Positions 1 to 7,199 of a DNA stretch of 9,200 bases are shown here, in pieces. A program made the translations under genes and the position numbers. This stretch comes from Bacteroidales bacterium Bact_23 (GTDB taxonomy: Bacteria > Bacteroidota > Bacteroidia > Bacteroidales > Lentimicrobiaceae), in contig LUZO01000072.1 in NCBI GenBank assembly GCA_001603685.1, positions 1 through 9,200 of the forward strand. Reading direction: 5' to 3'. Every line of letters begins with the position of its first letter. Within the stretch, counting starts at the first letter, position 1. The notes beneath the pieces were generated by a model, which made no database searches, had not been told where the DNA came from, and saw nothing but the letters and a program-made list of their open reading frames with translations.

Positions 1-10
1 CATTATTATT

Positions 11-1000
11 ATGAGAATTAAGCTGAGCCTGATTTTACTTCTGTTGGTACTGGGATTTTCAGGTATCGCGCAGGATGCATCATTTTCGCAATACTATGGC
101 AACCCACTCTACCTGAATCCTGCTCTTGCAGGATCAAAGATATGCCCGAGACTTACCCTGAATTACAGAAATCAGTGGCCGGGCATTCCAGCCACTTTCG
201 TTACCTATTCAGCCACTTACGACCAGTTTATTGATGTTGTGTCAGGCGGAGTCGGGCTGATGGTAGTTTCTGAAGATATGGCCGGGGGGGCATTGAAATC
301 CACATCAGCCAGTGGTATTTACTCATTCAGGCTGAATGTTACAAAGGATCTGACCCTGAATGCCGGATTCCAGGGGACTTACATCCAGAACAAACTTGAC
401 TGGGATAAATTCATCTTTGAAGATCAATTGCTGGTTGGCGATATTAACAATCTTCCGCCTACCCTTGAGAGCCCGCCCGATCGCCTGACCATCGGAATGG
501 TTGATTTCTCGGCAGGAATGCTTTTCGGATATAAGGAAAGGCTGTACGGTGGATTTGCAGCCCATCATCTATCTCAGCCCGATAATTCATTCTACAGCAA
601 TGGTGACAGCAAACTTCCGATGAAGGTTACCGCCCATGCAGGCGCACTTATAGATATGCGTCAGGGACTCAGCGGCGGAGATGTGGAAGATCTCAGTATA
701 TCCCCAAATATCATGTATCAGCAGCAGGGCGAGTTTCATCAGTTAAACCTCGGTGTCTATCTGAATGTACATCCCTTCGTTGTTGGAGGCTGGTTCAGGC
801 ATAACTTTGAAAATCCTGATGCCGTTATTGCATTGATCGGATTTCAGCATGCAAAATTCAAAGTTGGCTACAGTTACGATTACACAATCTCACGATTAAC
901 CAATGCTACAGGCGGAGCCCATGAAATTTCATTTGCATGGCAATTCGACTGCGGACAAAAAACTATTAAGCACAAGGCAATAAAATGCCCCAGGTTTTAG
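11..1000 (+). CDS. porP: PorP/SprF-family type IX secretion outer-membrane protein
   Basis: The 329-aa protein begins with a hydrophobic signal peptide (residues 1-20, likely cleaved after GIA before Q21). The mature part opens with QDASFSQYYGNPLYLNPALAG, closely resembling the usual start of PorP/SprF proteins (FSQY, then NPA.AG). Many alternating hydrophobic/aromatic segments follow, consistent with an outer-membrane beta-barrel, and the C-terminus carries the paired cysteines typical of the family (C315 and C326, ending near CPRF). Family members work with the type IX secretion system; SprF in Flavobacterium is needed for export of the adhesin SprB, and PorP is a core T9SS protein in Porphyromonas. 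It lies 34 nt upstream of a gldJ-like gene, probably as one operon. The promoter lies outside the window. Such genes are often multicopy, so whether this is the core PorP or an accessory SprF-like paralogue cannot be decided here. A run of seven G (284-290 region) is spanned without loss of frame. Confidence 0.9.
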   Translation: MRIKLSLILLLLVLGFSGIAQDASFSQYYGNPLYLNPALAGSKICPRLTLNYRNQWPGIPATFVTYSATYDQFIDVVSGGVGLMVVSEDMAGGALKSTSASGIYSFRLNVTKDLTLNAGFQGTYIQNKLDWDKFIFEDQLLVGDINNLPPTLESPPDRLTIGMVDFSAGMLFGYKERLYGGFAAHHLSQPDNSFYSNGDSKLPMKVTAHAGALIDMRQGLSGGDVEDLSISPNIMYQQQGEFHQLNLGVYLNVHPFVVGGWFRHNFENPDAVIALIGFQHAKFKVGYSYDYTISRLTNATGGAHEISFAWQFDCGQKTIKHKAIKCPRF

Positions 1001-1034
1001 TTAATAACAAATCAACAAACAATAATTTCCGGAA

Positions 1035-2528
1035 ATGATCAACCACAGAAACATCTATCTGAAGATCACCTTCTTTGCAACAGTACTCTTTCTAGCATCT
1101 TCTTGTGCCAAAGAAACCTCTCGCACAACCGGCTGGGAATACAACAACCCCAAAAACGGCGGATTCCAGGTAAACACCAAATACGGTGAGCAACCGGTAG
1201 GCCCTGGTCTGAAGCTTGTTGAAGGAGGTACATTTACCATGGGCAGAACTACTGATAACCCCATGTACGACTGGGATAACATCCCCAGAAGAGTGACCGT
1301 TCCGTCGTTTTACATTGACGAAACCGAAGTGGCCAATGTGGATTATGTTGAATATCTTTATTGGCTCAGCCGTGTTTTTGGAACAGATTATCCAGAGGTA
1401 TACCGCAAAGCATTGCCCGACACCCTGGTATGGCGCGAAAAACTGGCTTACAACGAGCCATTGGTGGAAACCTATTTCCGTCACCCTGCCTACAGAAACT
1501 ATCCTGTAGTAGGTGTTAGCTGGGTTCAGGCCAATGAATATTGCCTCTGGAGAACCGACCGCGTAAATGAAATGCTGCTGATTCGCCACGGAATTCTTGA
1601 CTTCGACCCCGATCAGCGAAACGCCAACAACTTCAATACCGACGCATACCTTGCAGGTCAGTATGAAGGTCTTGTCAATAAACCACTCAAAGACCTGAAT
1701 CCCAGCGGAACGGGAGAACGCCGTGCCAAACTCGAAGATGGTATCATGGTACCAAAATATAGACTGCCTACCGAGGCCGAATGGGAGTTTGCAGCTCTGG
1801 GACTTGTTGGAACTACCGTTTATGAGCGTGTTGTTGAGCGCAGAGTATATCCCTGGAACGGAACGGTGATTCGTTCAGACCAGAAAAAGTATTACGGACA
1901 GTTCCTCGCCAACTTTAAAAGAGGACGCGGCGACTACATGGGTGTGGCAGGAAGCCTGAACGACGGCGCTGACCTGCCTGCTGAAGTTGCAGCTTACTGG
2001 CCAAACGATTACGGCCTGTACAATATGGCCGGCAATGTGGCTGAGTGGGTACTCGATGTTTACAGACCGCTTACTTTTGAAGATATGTCAGACTATGCTC
2101 CTTTCCGTGGTAATGTATTTACAACCAAAGTAACTGATGAAGAAGGTTTCCTTGCTCCAAAAGACAGCCTCGGAAGAATCAGATACCGCAATGTAACCAC
2201 TGAAGAGAGCAAAGATCGCTTCAATTACAGAAGTGCCAACCAGATCAATTACCTCGACGGCGACTACCAGTCAACCATTAACCCTGACTGGTCAACCTCA
2301 CCGGCCGACACCGTTAATACAACCAATATGATGTATGAGTATGCCAAAACATCATTGATTTCTGACAAATCAAGGGTTTACAAGGGCGGCTCATGGAGAG
2401 ATCCCGCATACTATCTCAGCCCGGCTACCAGAAGGTATCTCGATCAGGATCTTTCTACCAATTACATCGGATTCAGGTGTGCAATGGGCAAGGTTGGCGG
2501 ATCATATTCCACCAATAAACGGAAGTAA
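1035..2528 (+). CDS. gldJ: GldJ-like gliding/T9SS lipoprotein (SUMF1/formylglycine-generating-enzyme fold)
   Basis: This 497-aa protein has a lipoprotein signal peptide: a hydrophobic stretch at residues 10-22 and the lipobox ASSC with the lipidated Cys at C24. After a short linker (TTGWEYNNPKNGGFQ, residues 31-45), a SUMF1-type domain runs from about residue 59 to the C-terminus. Its landmarks are LVEGGTFTMG (61-70), SFYIDETEVAN (91-101), VGVSWVQANEYCLW, YRLPTEAEWEFAA, YNMAGNVAEWV, YKGGSWRD and the terminal IGFRCA. GldJ and GldK share this fold; both are T9SS/gliding components, and GldK/PorK builds the periplasmic ring with GldN. The TGW...GGFQ linker and the following murF gene favour GldJ. 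The family is thought to play a structural rather than an enzymatic role. The gene is 34 nt downstream of the porP-like gene and is followed by a strong terminator. GldJ is the better label, but GldK is not fully excluded. Confidence 0.87.
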   Translation: MINHRNIYLKITFFATVLFLASSCAKETSRTTGWEYNNPKNGGFQVNTKYGEQPVGPGLKLVEGGTFTMGRTTDNPMYDWDNIPRRVTVPSFYIDETEVANVDYVEYLYWLSRVFGTDYPEVYRKALPDTLVWREKLAYNEPLVETYFRHPAYRNYPVVGVSWVQANEYCLWRTDRVNEMLLIRHGILDFDPDQRNANNFNTDAYLAGQYEGLVNKPLKDLNPSGTGERRAKLEDGIMVPKYRLPTEAEWEFAALGLVGTTVYERVVERRVYPWNGTVIRSDQKKYYGQFLANFKRGRGDYMGVAGSLNDGADLPAEVAAYWPNDYGLYNMAGNVAEWVLDVYRPLTFEDMSDYAPFRGNVFTTKVTDEEGFLAPKDSLGRIRYRNVTTEESKDRFNYRSANQINYLDGDYQSTINPDWSTSPADTVNTTNMMYEYAKTSLISDKSRVYKGGSWRDPAYYLSPATRRYLDQDLSTNYIGFRCAMGKVGGSYSTNKRK

Positions 2529-2545
2529 AAAAACTATTTGATGCG

Positions 2546-2579
2546 AAAAGTCCATTTGCCAGGCGAATGGACTTTTTTT
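2546..2579 (+). terminator. Rho-independent terminator after gldJ
   Basis: The arms AAAAGTCCATT (2546-2556) and AATGGACTTTT (2566-2576) form an 11-bp perfect stem around a 9-nt loop, and the T run extends to 2579. It lies 17 nt after the gldJ stop codon, so it ends the porP-gldJ unit and separates it from murF. Confidence 0.9.
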
Positions 2580-2613
2580 GTTCCCAAATATTATAAAATC
2601 GGATTCGTCTTAT

Positions 2614-2621
2614 TACTTTCG
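2614..2621 (+). promoter_or_regulatory. Possible -7 element for murF-anmK
   Basis: TACTTTCG matches the Bacteroidota -7 consensus TAnnTTTG at all but one position. It lies 28 nt before the murF ATG, just after the gldJ terminator, where a promoter is needed. No convincing -33 TTTG element is visible, so this is a tentative call. Confidence 0.4.
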
Positions 2622-2649
2622 TTAAAATTTCCGGCAAGGCTTTTATACA

Positions 2650-3963
2650 ATGACTGGCAAAATACATACGACCTCTTCTGCTGAGATTTACCGGCTATTC
2701 AGGCAACATCCCCACATTTGCACCGACTCTAGAAAAGTGCTGCAGGGAAGCCTTTTTTTCGGATTAACAGGCGATAATTTTGACGGGAACCTTTTTGCAA
2801 ATCAGGCACTTGAGAAAGGTGCAGCATATTCCGTCATCGACAATCCCGATTGCTATACAGGAGAGAAAACATTGCTGGTTGATGATGTCCTGGACGCCCT
2901 TCAGCAACTTGCTAAGGATTACCGGAACAGCCTCAACATCCCCGTAATCGGAATTACGGGAACAAATGGCAAAACAACAACCAAAGAGCTGGTATACACA
3001 GCTTTAAACACCAGATTCAGAACCCATGCTACAAAAGGCAACCTGAATAATCATATCGGAGTACCGCTTACCCTGCTTAATATATCTCCGGAAACCGAAA
3101 TTGCCATAATTGAGATGGGCGCAAATCATAAAGGTGAAATTGCCGCATTGTGTGAAATTGCCCGGCCAACGCACGGAATAATTACCAACATTGGAAAAGC
3201 ACATCTCGAAGGTTTTGGGGGAATCGATGGTGTAATAAAAACAAAAAAAGAGCTTTATGATTTTCTGACAGATAACAGCGGAACTGTTTTCGTTAATGCA
3301 GATGATCCGCTTTTGATGGATTTATCAAAAAATCTGACCCAAATCACTTATGGCACTACAGGGATATCTCGCTATTCAGGAGCAATAGCCGAAACCGACC
3401 CTTTCCTATCCCTCAAATTGCTCAGGCCAACCTCAATAGAGATACAAACTCAGCTTTTTGGCAGTTACAACTTCTCCAATGTGATGGCTGCCATCTGCAT
3501 TGCCGGCCATTTCGAAGCCGATTTGAATCATGTTAAACTTGCCCTTGAATCCTATGTACCTTCCATGAATCGCTCGCAGATAGTGAAAACTGCAAAAAAC
3601 ACACTGCTTCTGGATGCATACAATGCCAATCCTTCGAGTATGGCTGCCGCTCTCAACAACTTTGCCCTGAAATCCCCCGGAACAAAGATGGTTATCCTCG
3701 GCGATATGTTTGAACTGGGCGATGTTGAAGAGCAGGAACATGAAAATATTCTGAAACTGGCACTTTCAGCAGGATTTGAGAAAACCATTGTGGTTGGCGC
3801 TGCATTCCTGAAGGCAGCAAAAAAAGCCCCTGAAGCGGCTATGGCTTTTTCTTCGGTAAGCGATTTAAAGAATTACCTGTCGGAATGCCCGCCGGCAGAT
3901 AAAACAATACTGATAAAAGGCTCGCGCGGAATGAAACTGGAAACCATAACCGATGAACTCTGA
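2650..3963 (+). CDS. murF: UDP-N-acetylmuramoyl-tripeptide--D-alanyl-D-alanine ligase
   Basis: MurF is the cytoplasmic ATP-dependent ligase that adds D-Ala-D-Ala to UDP-MurNAc-tripeptide, the last soluble step before lipid I. The 437-aa protein has the three Mur-ligase regions. The N-terminal substrate domain contains TDSRKV and GSLFFGLTG (25-41). The central ATPase domain has the P-loop GITGTNGKTTTKE (101-113), then EMGANHKGEI (155-164), ITNIGKAHLEGFG (178-190) and the KTKKE segment around K199, where Mur ligases carry a carbamylated lysine. The C-terminal domain has GSYNFSN (271-277), LDAYNANPSSM (321-331) and ILGDMFELG (349-357). The DAYNANP and GDMxELG motifs are diagnostic of MurF within the Mur family. 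Length is normal for Bacteroidota. The ATG at 2650 is the natural start since it gives the usual short N-terminus. The 3' end overlaps anmK by 11 nt, indicating co-transcription and probably coupled translation. Confidence 0.97.
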   Translation: MTGKIHTTSSAEIYRLFRQHPHICTDSRKVLQGSLFFGLTGDNFDGNLFANQALEKGAAYSVIDNPDCYTGEKTLLVDDVLDALQQLAKDYRNSLNIPVIGITGTNGKTTTKELVYTALNTRFRTHATKGNLNNHIGVPLTLLNISPETEIAIIEMGANHKGEIAALCEIARPTHGIITNIGKAHLEGFGGIDGVIKTKKELYDFLTDNSGTVFVNADDPLLMDLSKNLTQITYGTTGISRYSGAIAETDPFLSLKLLRPTSIEIQTQLFGSYNFSNVMAAICIAGHFEADLNHVKLALESYVPSMNRSQIVKTAKNTLLLDAYNANPSSMAAALNNFALKSPGTKMVILGDMFELGDVEEQEHENILKLALSAGFEKTIVVGAAFLKAAKKAPEAAMAFSSVSDLKNYLSECPPADKTILIKGSRGMKLETITDEL

Positions 3964-5035
3964 AAACAATGATAACATCCGTGCCATCGGGCTGATGTCG
4001 GGCACTTCACTGGATGGGCTTGATATTGCTGCATGTTCTTTTCATTTCAGAAACGAAAAAATCAGTTACACCATTGATCATGCTGAAACAATCCCCTTCA
4101 GTCCGGAAATAGCGGCTATGCTGAAACAGGCTGAAAAAGCCTCAGCACTTAACTATTTCCGTATTCACAATGAATTCGGGCGCTGGATGGGCCGGGAAAC
4201 CGGCAAGTTTATCCACAGGCACAACTTTCAACCCAGGCTGATTGCCAGCCACGGCCACACCATTTTTCATGTTCCCGGCGAAGGCTTTACCGTTCAGACA
4301 GGCAACGGCGCTCAGATTGCCGCCATTACAGGAGTAACCACTATTTGCGACTTCCGCTCTCTCGATGTGGCACTAAACGGGCAGGGCGCTCCGCTTGTCC
4401 CGATAGGCGACAGATTGCTGTTCGGCCAATTTGCTGCATGTGTGAATATCGGAGGTTTTTCGAACATCTCGATGGAGGCGGATGGAAAAAGAGTTGCCTG
4501 GGATATTTCGCCTGCAAATTATATCCTGAACCATTATGTGGCCCAACTTGGGCTGAAATTCGATGATTCCGGCAAAATTGCCCGTAGCGGAAAGCTGATT
4601 ACGGAATTATTCAACAAACTGGAAGCCCTGGACTACTACAGCACCCTTCCGCCAAAATCGCTGGGAAGAGAGTGGGTTGAGAAGTACATATTCCCCGTGG
4701 CGGACAAATTTGCCGATGATATTCCGGGGATACTTCACACATTTACCCGGCACATTGCGGGCCAGATTAGCCGCGCTTTGCCTTCGGCACCATCCGGTAA
4801 GGTTTTATTTACCGGTGGCGGCGTTTACAACGATTTCCTGATGGAACTGATCCGGGAAGCTGGCGGATGCAGCATTGTAATCCCTGAAAACAAGCTTGTT
4901 GATTACAAGGAAGCGCTGGTCTTTGCTCTGCTTGGCGTACTCAGATACCGGTATCAACCGAATTGTCTGGCTTCGGTTACAGGAGCCGATGCCGATAACA
5001 TTGGCGGGGCGATTTATGAGGGAATGCCTGTTTGA
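3953..5035 (+). CDS. anmK: Anhydro-N-acetylmuramic acid kinase
   Basis: AnmK hydrolyses the 1,6-anhydro bond of anhydro-MurNAc and phosphorylates it to MurNAc-6-phosphate, allowing reuse of peptidoglycan fragments from wall turnover. The 360-aa protein is close to the family length (about 370 in E. coli). It shows the N-terminal phosphate-binding signature GLMSGTSLDGLD (13-24), SHGHTIFH (99-106), QTGNGAQIA (115-123), CDFRS with NGQGAPLVP (132-150), NIGGFSNIS (165-173), the ASKHA-type FTGGGVYN (286-293), and KEALVFALLG (319-328). The region of the catalytic aspartate reads WDISPANYILN (183-193) in place of the proteobacterial FDTGPGN pattern. I take this as a clade variant, since the Asp and the PAN core remain. 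The start lies inside the murF 3' end (11-nt overlap), which pairs synthesis and recycling of muramyl compounds in one transcript. Confidence 0.96.
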   Translation: MNSENNDNIRAIGLMSGTSLDGLDIAACSFHFRNEKISYTIDHAETIPFSPEIAAMLKQAEKASALNYFRIHNEFGRWMGRETGKFIHRHNFQPRLIASHGHTIFHVPGEGFTVQTGNGAQIAAITGVTTICDFRSLDVALNGQGAPLVPIGDRLLFGQFAACVNIGGFSNISMEADGKRVAWDISPANYILNHYVAQLGLKFDDSGKIARSGKLITELFNKLEALDYYSTLPPKSLGREWVEKYIFPVADKFADDIPGILHTFTRHIAGQISRALPSAPSGKVLFTGGGVYNDFLMELIREAGGCSIVIPENKLVDYKEALVFALLGVLRYRYQPNCLASVTGADADNIGGAIYEGMPV

Positions 5036-5240
5036 AAGTTGCCTTCTCCTGATGCCTGATCAGCACTCAGTCCACTGCTGAACAGATAAAATAGCAAAAG
5101 GTAGCTGAATCAGCAAAAAAAGCAAAACAGGAACAGTTTTTGTGCCGATTGTCAGGTATGAGCATTCCAGTATTAACTCTTGTAATGCCTTAATGAAGCA
5201 TCCCGAACAACATAAACCTATCCGGTTAATACATACCATC
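5036..5240 (+). other. Intergenic region between anmK and the MbnP-like gene
   Basis: The 205-nt gap has no convincing gene. A weak hairpin (TCAGCA 5060-5065 with TGCTGA 5076-5081) lies soon after anmK but has no T tract. I see no clean TAnnTTTG element ahead of 5241, so it is unclear whether the next gene has its own promoter. Confidence 0.5.
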
Positions 5241-6041
5241 ATGAAAAGAAATTACCTTTTTTACAGAGCAGCTCTCTTACTGATGCCTTTTCTGCTGATT
5301 GCCTGCAACGGCAAAAATGATGAACAACCCGTCAATGAGCTGAAAATCGTTTTTAAACATGATGTTAAGGATGCGCCGCTGGTCACGGGTCAGTTGATTT
5401 ATGAAAATGCAGCCGGGAACCCATACGAAGTCAAAGAGATTATGTACTTCATTTCCGATCTCGTACTGCATCACAGCGATGGGAGAAAAATCAGCCTGAA
5501 AGAAGAAGAGAACATTCACTACTGCGACACAAAACTTCCTGAAACGCTTGAATGGACGGCTTTGGAATCGCTACCTGAAGGCACCTATGACAGTCTTACT
5601 TTCACATTCGGACTCTCGGAGGAGCGTAACAAGTCGTTTATTTTCGTGAATCCGCCTGAAGTTAATATGGCCTGGCCCGAAGTGCTTGGTGGCGGCTACC
5701 ACTATATGATGCTGAACGGATGGTGGGTTGACAATCAGGCAGTTAAAAAGCCTTTCAACTTCCATCTCGGAATCGGGCAGATCTACAAAAATAATTCGGG
5801 AGATGTAAAGGACATTATTGGCTTCATCCACAATCATTTCACTGTAAAGCCATCGGGTGGGCCGTTTACCGTTAAGGCATCCGGGACGAATGAGCTGACT
5901 TTAACCATGCATGTTGACAGCTGGTTCGATACACCTTATATATATAACCACAATCAGTGGGGAGGCGCCATTATGCAAAACCAGGAAGCCATGCACACCG
6001 GATGTATGAACGGAAGAGATGCCTTTTCCATAAAACAATAA
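5241..6041 (+). CDS. MbnP-like copper-binding-domain lipoprotein
   Basis: Starting at ATG 5241 gives a 266-aa protein with a proper lipoprotein signal (MKRN, a hydrophobic core at 6-20, lipobox LIAC with C22). A longer frame from GTG 5142 would bury this signal and is rejected. The rest matches the layout of the MbnP-like domain: IVFKHDV near the start (36-42), EIMYFISDLVLHH (66-78), LPEGTYDSLTFTFGL (111-125), the core MAWPEVLGGGYHYM (143-156), FNFHLG (172-177) and a C-terminal NGRDAFSI tail (257-264). Known family members are periplasmic copper-binding proteins. In methanotrophs MbnP is paired with the di-heme enzyme MbnH, which oxidises a Trp of MbnP to kynurenine. W145 and the nearby histidines are candidate equivalents, but that is inference. 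No MbnH-like gene is nearby. The protein is probably anchored in the periplasm or at the cell surface. Family call is fairly firm; function is not. Confidence 0.82.
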   Translation: MKRNYLFYRAALLLMPFLLIACNGKNDEQPVNELKIVFKHDVKDAPLVTGQLIYENAAGNPYEVKEIMYFISDLVLHHSDGRKISLKEEENIHYCDTKLPETLEWTALESLPEGTYDSLTFTFGLSEERNKSFIFVNPPEVNMAWPEVLGGGYHYMMLNGWWVDNQAVKKPFNFHLGIGQIYKNNSGDVKDIIGFIHNHFTVKPSGGPFTVKASGTNELTLTMHVDSWFDTPYIYNHNQWGGAIMQNQEAMHTGCMNGRDAFSIKQ

Positions 6042-6070
6042 CAGCGGCAAAAAACAATGCCGCTGTTATT
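6037..6070. terminator. Shared bidirectional terminator hairpin between convergent genes
   Basis: AATAACAGCGGCA (6037-6049) and TGCCGCTGTTATT (6058-6070) form a 13-bp perfect stem with an 8-nt A-rich loop. The left arm includes the stop codon of the MbnP-like gene (6039-6041). On the - strand the stem is followed by a T-rich tail (TTATTGTTTTA), so it is a better terminator for the sigma-factor operon; on the + strand the tail is weak. Confidence 0.8.
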
Positions 6071-6093
6071 GAATCGGTTAACCGCTTAAAACC

Positions 6094-6627
6094 TTATCTC
6101 CGGCAGTAACGGCCACCACGCATTCCGTAGCCGCGATTGCCCATTCCCTGGCCGCCGAAGCCTCTGCCGTAACCTTGTCCGCAATTCGAATCAAACCAAA
6201 CCTTTTGTTCATCATTTAGCAGTGCTTTTACTTCGCGTCTGTGCGATTCTCTCTCTTTCATCAGATCGCCCCGAAGCTTCGAAACTTCGTCAATCGTCTT
6301 GTCAATGGCTTTTTCATCCTGTTTTTCAGCCAGACGAAGCGTATTCAGGCGCGCCTGTTTTTCACCAATCTCAGCCCTGATCAGTTCAGCTTTGCGGAGG
6401 TGGGCAGTTCTCAGGTTCTCAATACCGGTTTTCTGTTCATCGGTCAGTCCGGGAATTCTTTCGGCCATATTTCTGCCTTCCTGCCGCTGCATACCCCGCC
6501 CCATACCCGGTCCATCATTCCAGCAATAACCGCGGCCGGGCCTCTGGGCCATTGCCTCGGTTAACGGAATGCTCATCATTGCAATTACAGCAATGATCGT
6601 CAACAAGTTAATTCTTTTTGTTTTCAT
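6094..6627 (-). CDS. Spy/CpxP-like secreted protein with LTxxQ motifs
   Basis: The 177-aa protein has a cleavable signal peptide (1-27, cut after AMA before Q28), so the mature part is periplasmic. It contains a predicted helical, highly charged core with two LTxxQ-type motifs, LTDEQ (61-65) and LNDEQ (137-141), the hallmark of the Spy/CpxP family of small helical periplasmic chaperones and metal-stress proteins. The core is flanked by low-complexity Gly/Arg/Met segments: YCWNDGPGMGRGMQRQEG near the N-terminus and a Gly/Arg/Tyr-rich tail from C149 to the end. Three cysteines (C35, C149, C175) and several Met in these flanks could bind metal or form disulfides, which is inference. It is the last gene of the sigma-factor operon, 11 nt after the preceding gene, and is probably an effector of the stress response the operon senses. 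A specific ligand cannot be named. Confidence 0.83.
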   Translation of the reverse strand: MKTKRINLLTIIAVIAMMSIPLTEAMAQRPGRGYCWNDGPGMGRGMQRQEGRNMAERIPGLTDEQKTGIENLRTAHLRKAELIRAEIGEKQARLNTLRLAEKQDEKAIDKTIDEVSKLRGDLMKERESHRREVKALLNDEQKVWFDSNCGQGYGRGFGGQGMGNRGYGMRGGRYCRR

Positions 6628-6638
6628 AGTTAATCAGA

Positions 6639-7199
6639 TTAATCGTTTGTTACTTTGTTATTAAACCGCCTTCCTCTGCGATGCCTGTGATCTCCTCCCC
6701 TGCCTGAAACCGAAGGATCGCCTTTAAGCATACCAAGGTAGAATGTGGTTAATCTGGTGCGCTGTTCAGGCTCTGCAATATGCCAGACATCGCGCATGTG
6801 ATATACCATAAGATGCTTTAATTCAGCATGGTAATTTCCAATCTCAGAGCAAAGCCTGTTAATTTTCAAGGTATCGGGCTTTTGCTTCATCACTTCCAGA
6901 ACCAGTTGTTCGTTCAGGTTTCCAAGTTCCACAAAAACAGGCTCCATTTTTTCCCGCTGATCTTTTCTTGATTCCCAAACCTGCTCCAGTTGTTCATCAT
7001 CAAACCCAACTTCATCCCTAAGCATTTGTGGAAAATGCCTCCTTCCTGGAGGGGGTTGTGAAGTAGTATCCTGCTTATCAACAACTTGCCGCTCGCTTTG
7101 CCTTACCCGGCTGTAAACAGTAAAAACTGCCACAACATTAATGATGGTCAGTAAGATGATCAGGGGCAGGATGTATCTGCTATTTTTGACAGTGCTCAT
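6639..7199 (-). CDS. Membrane-anchored CnrX/CpxP-like periplasmic sensor protein
   Basis: This 186-aa protein has an uncleaved-looking N-terminal membrane helix (about 9-29), then a basic/linker segment and a helical periplasmic domain with two degenerate LTxxQ-type motifs, FDDEQ (66-70) and AEPEQ (142-146). The layout, anchor plus a four-helix LTxxQ domain, resembles the heavy-metal-resistance/periplasmic metal sensor group that includes CnrX and ZraP-like proteins. The C-terminus is His/Arg/Gly rich (GRGGDHRHRRGRR, 167-179). In Cupriavidus CnrX works with an ECF sigma and a membrane anti-sigma to sense metals. Here the gene overlaps the anti-sigma gene by 4 nt (ATGA), strong support for a shared function. 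Whether it senses metal, misfolded protein or something else cannot be told from sequence. Confidence 0.75.
   Translation of the reverse strand: MSTVKNSRYILPLIILLTIINVVAVFTVYSRVRQSERQVVDKQDTTSQPPPGRRHFPQMLRDEVGFDDEQLEQVWESRKDQREKMEPVFVELGNLNEQLVLEVMKQKPDTLKINRLCSEIGNYHAELKHLMVYHMRDVWHIAEPEQRTRLTTFYLGMLKGDPSVSGRGGDHRHRRGRRFNNKVTND

Noticed and set aside
1092..1589. 165-aa frame on the - strand inside gldJ
   Set aside because: It is antisense to a well-supported gene, has no recognisable motif and no plausible promoter; it is a shadow frame.
5060..5081. Hairpin after anmK as a terminator
   Set aside because: The stem is only 6 bp with a 10-nt loop and has no T tract, so it is too weak to call.
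5142..5240. N-terminal extension of the MbnP-like gene from a GTG start
   Set aside because: It would place 33 polar residues ahead of a clear lipoprotein signal with lipobox C22; the ATG at 5241 gives a normal export signal.
6241..6564. 107-aa frame on the + strand opposite the Spy-like gene
   Set aside because: It is the complement of a gene with a clear signal peptide and two LTxxQ motifs; its own translation shows no family features.
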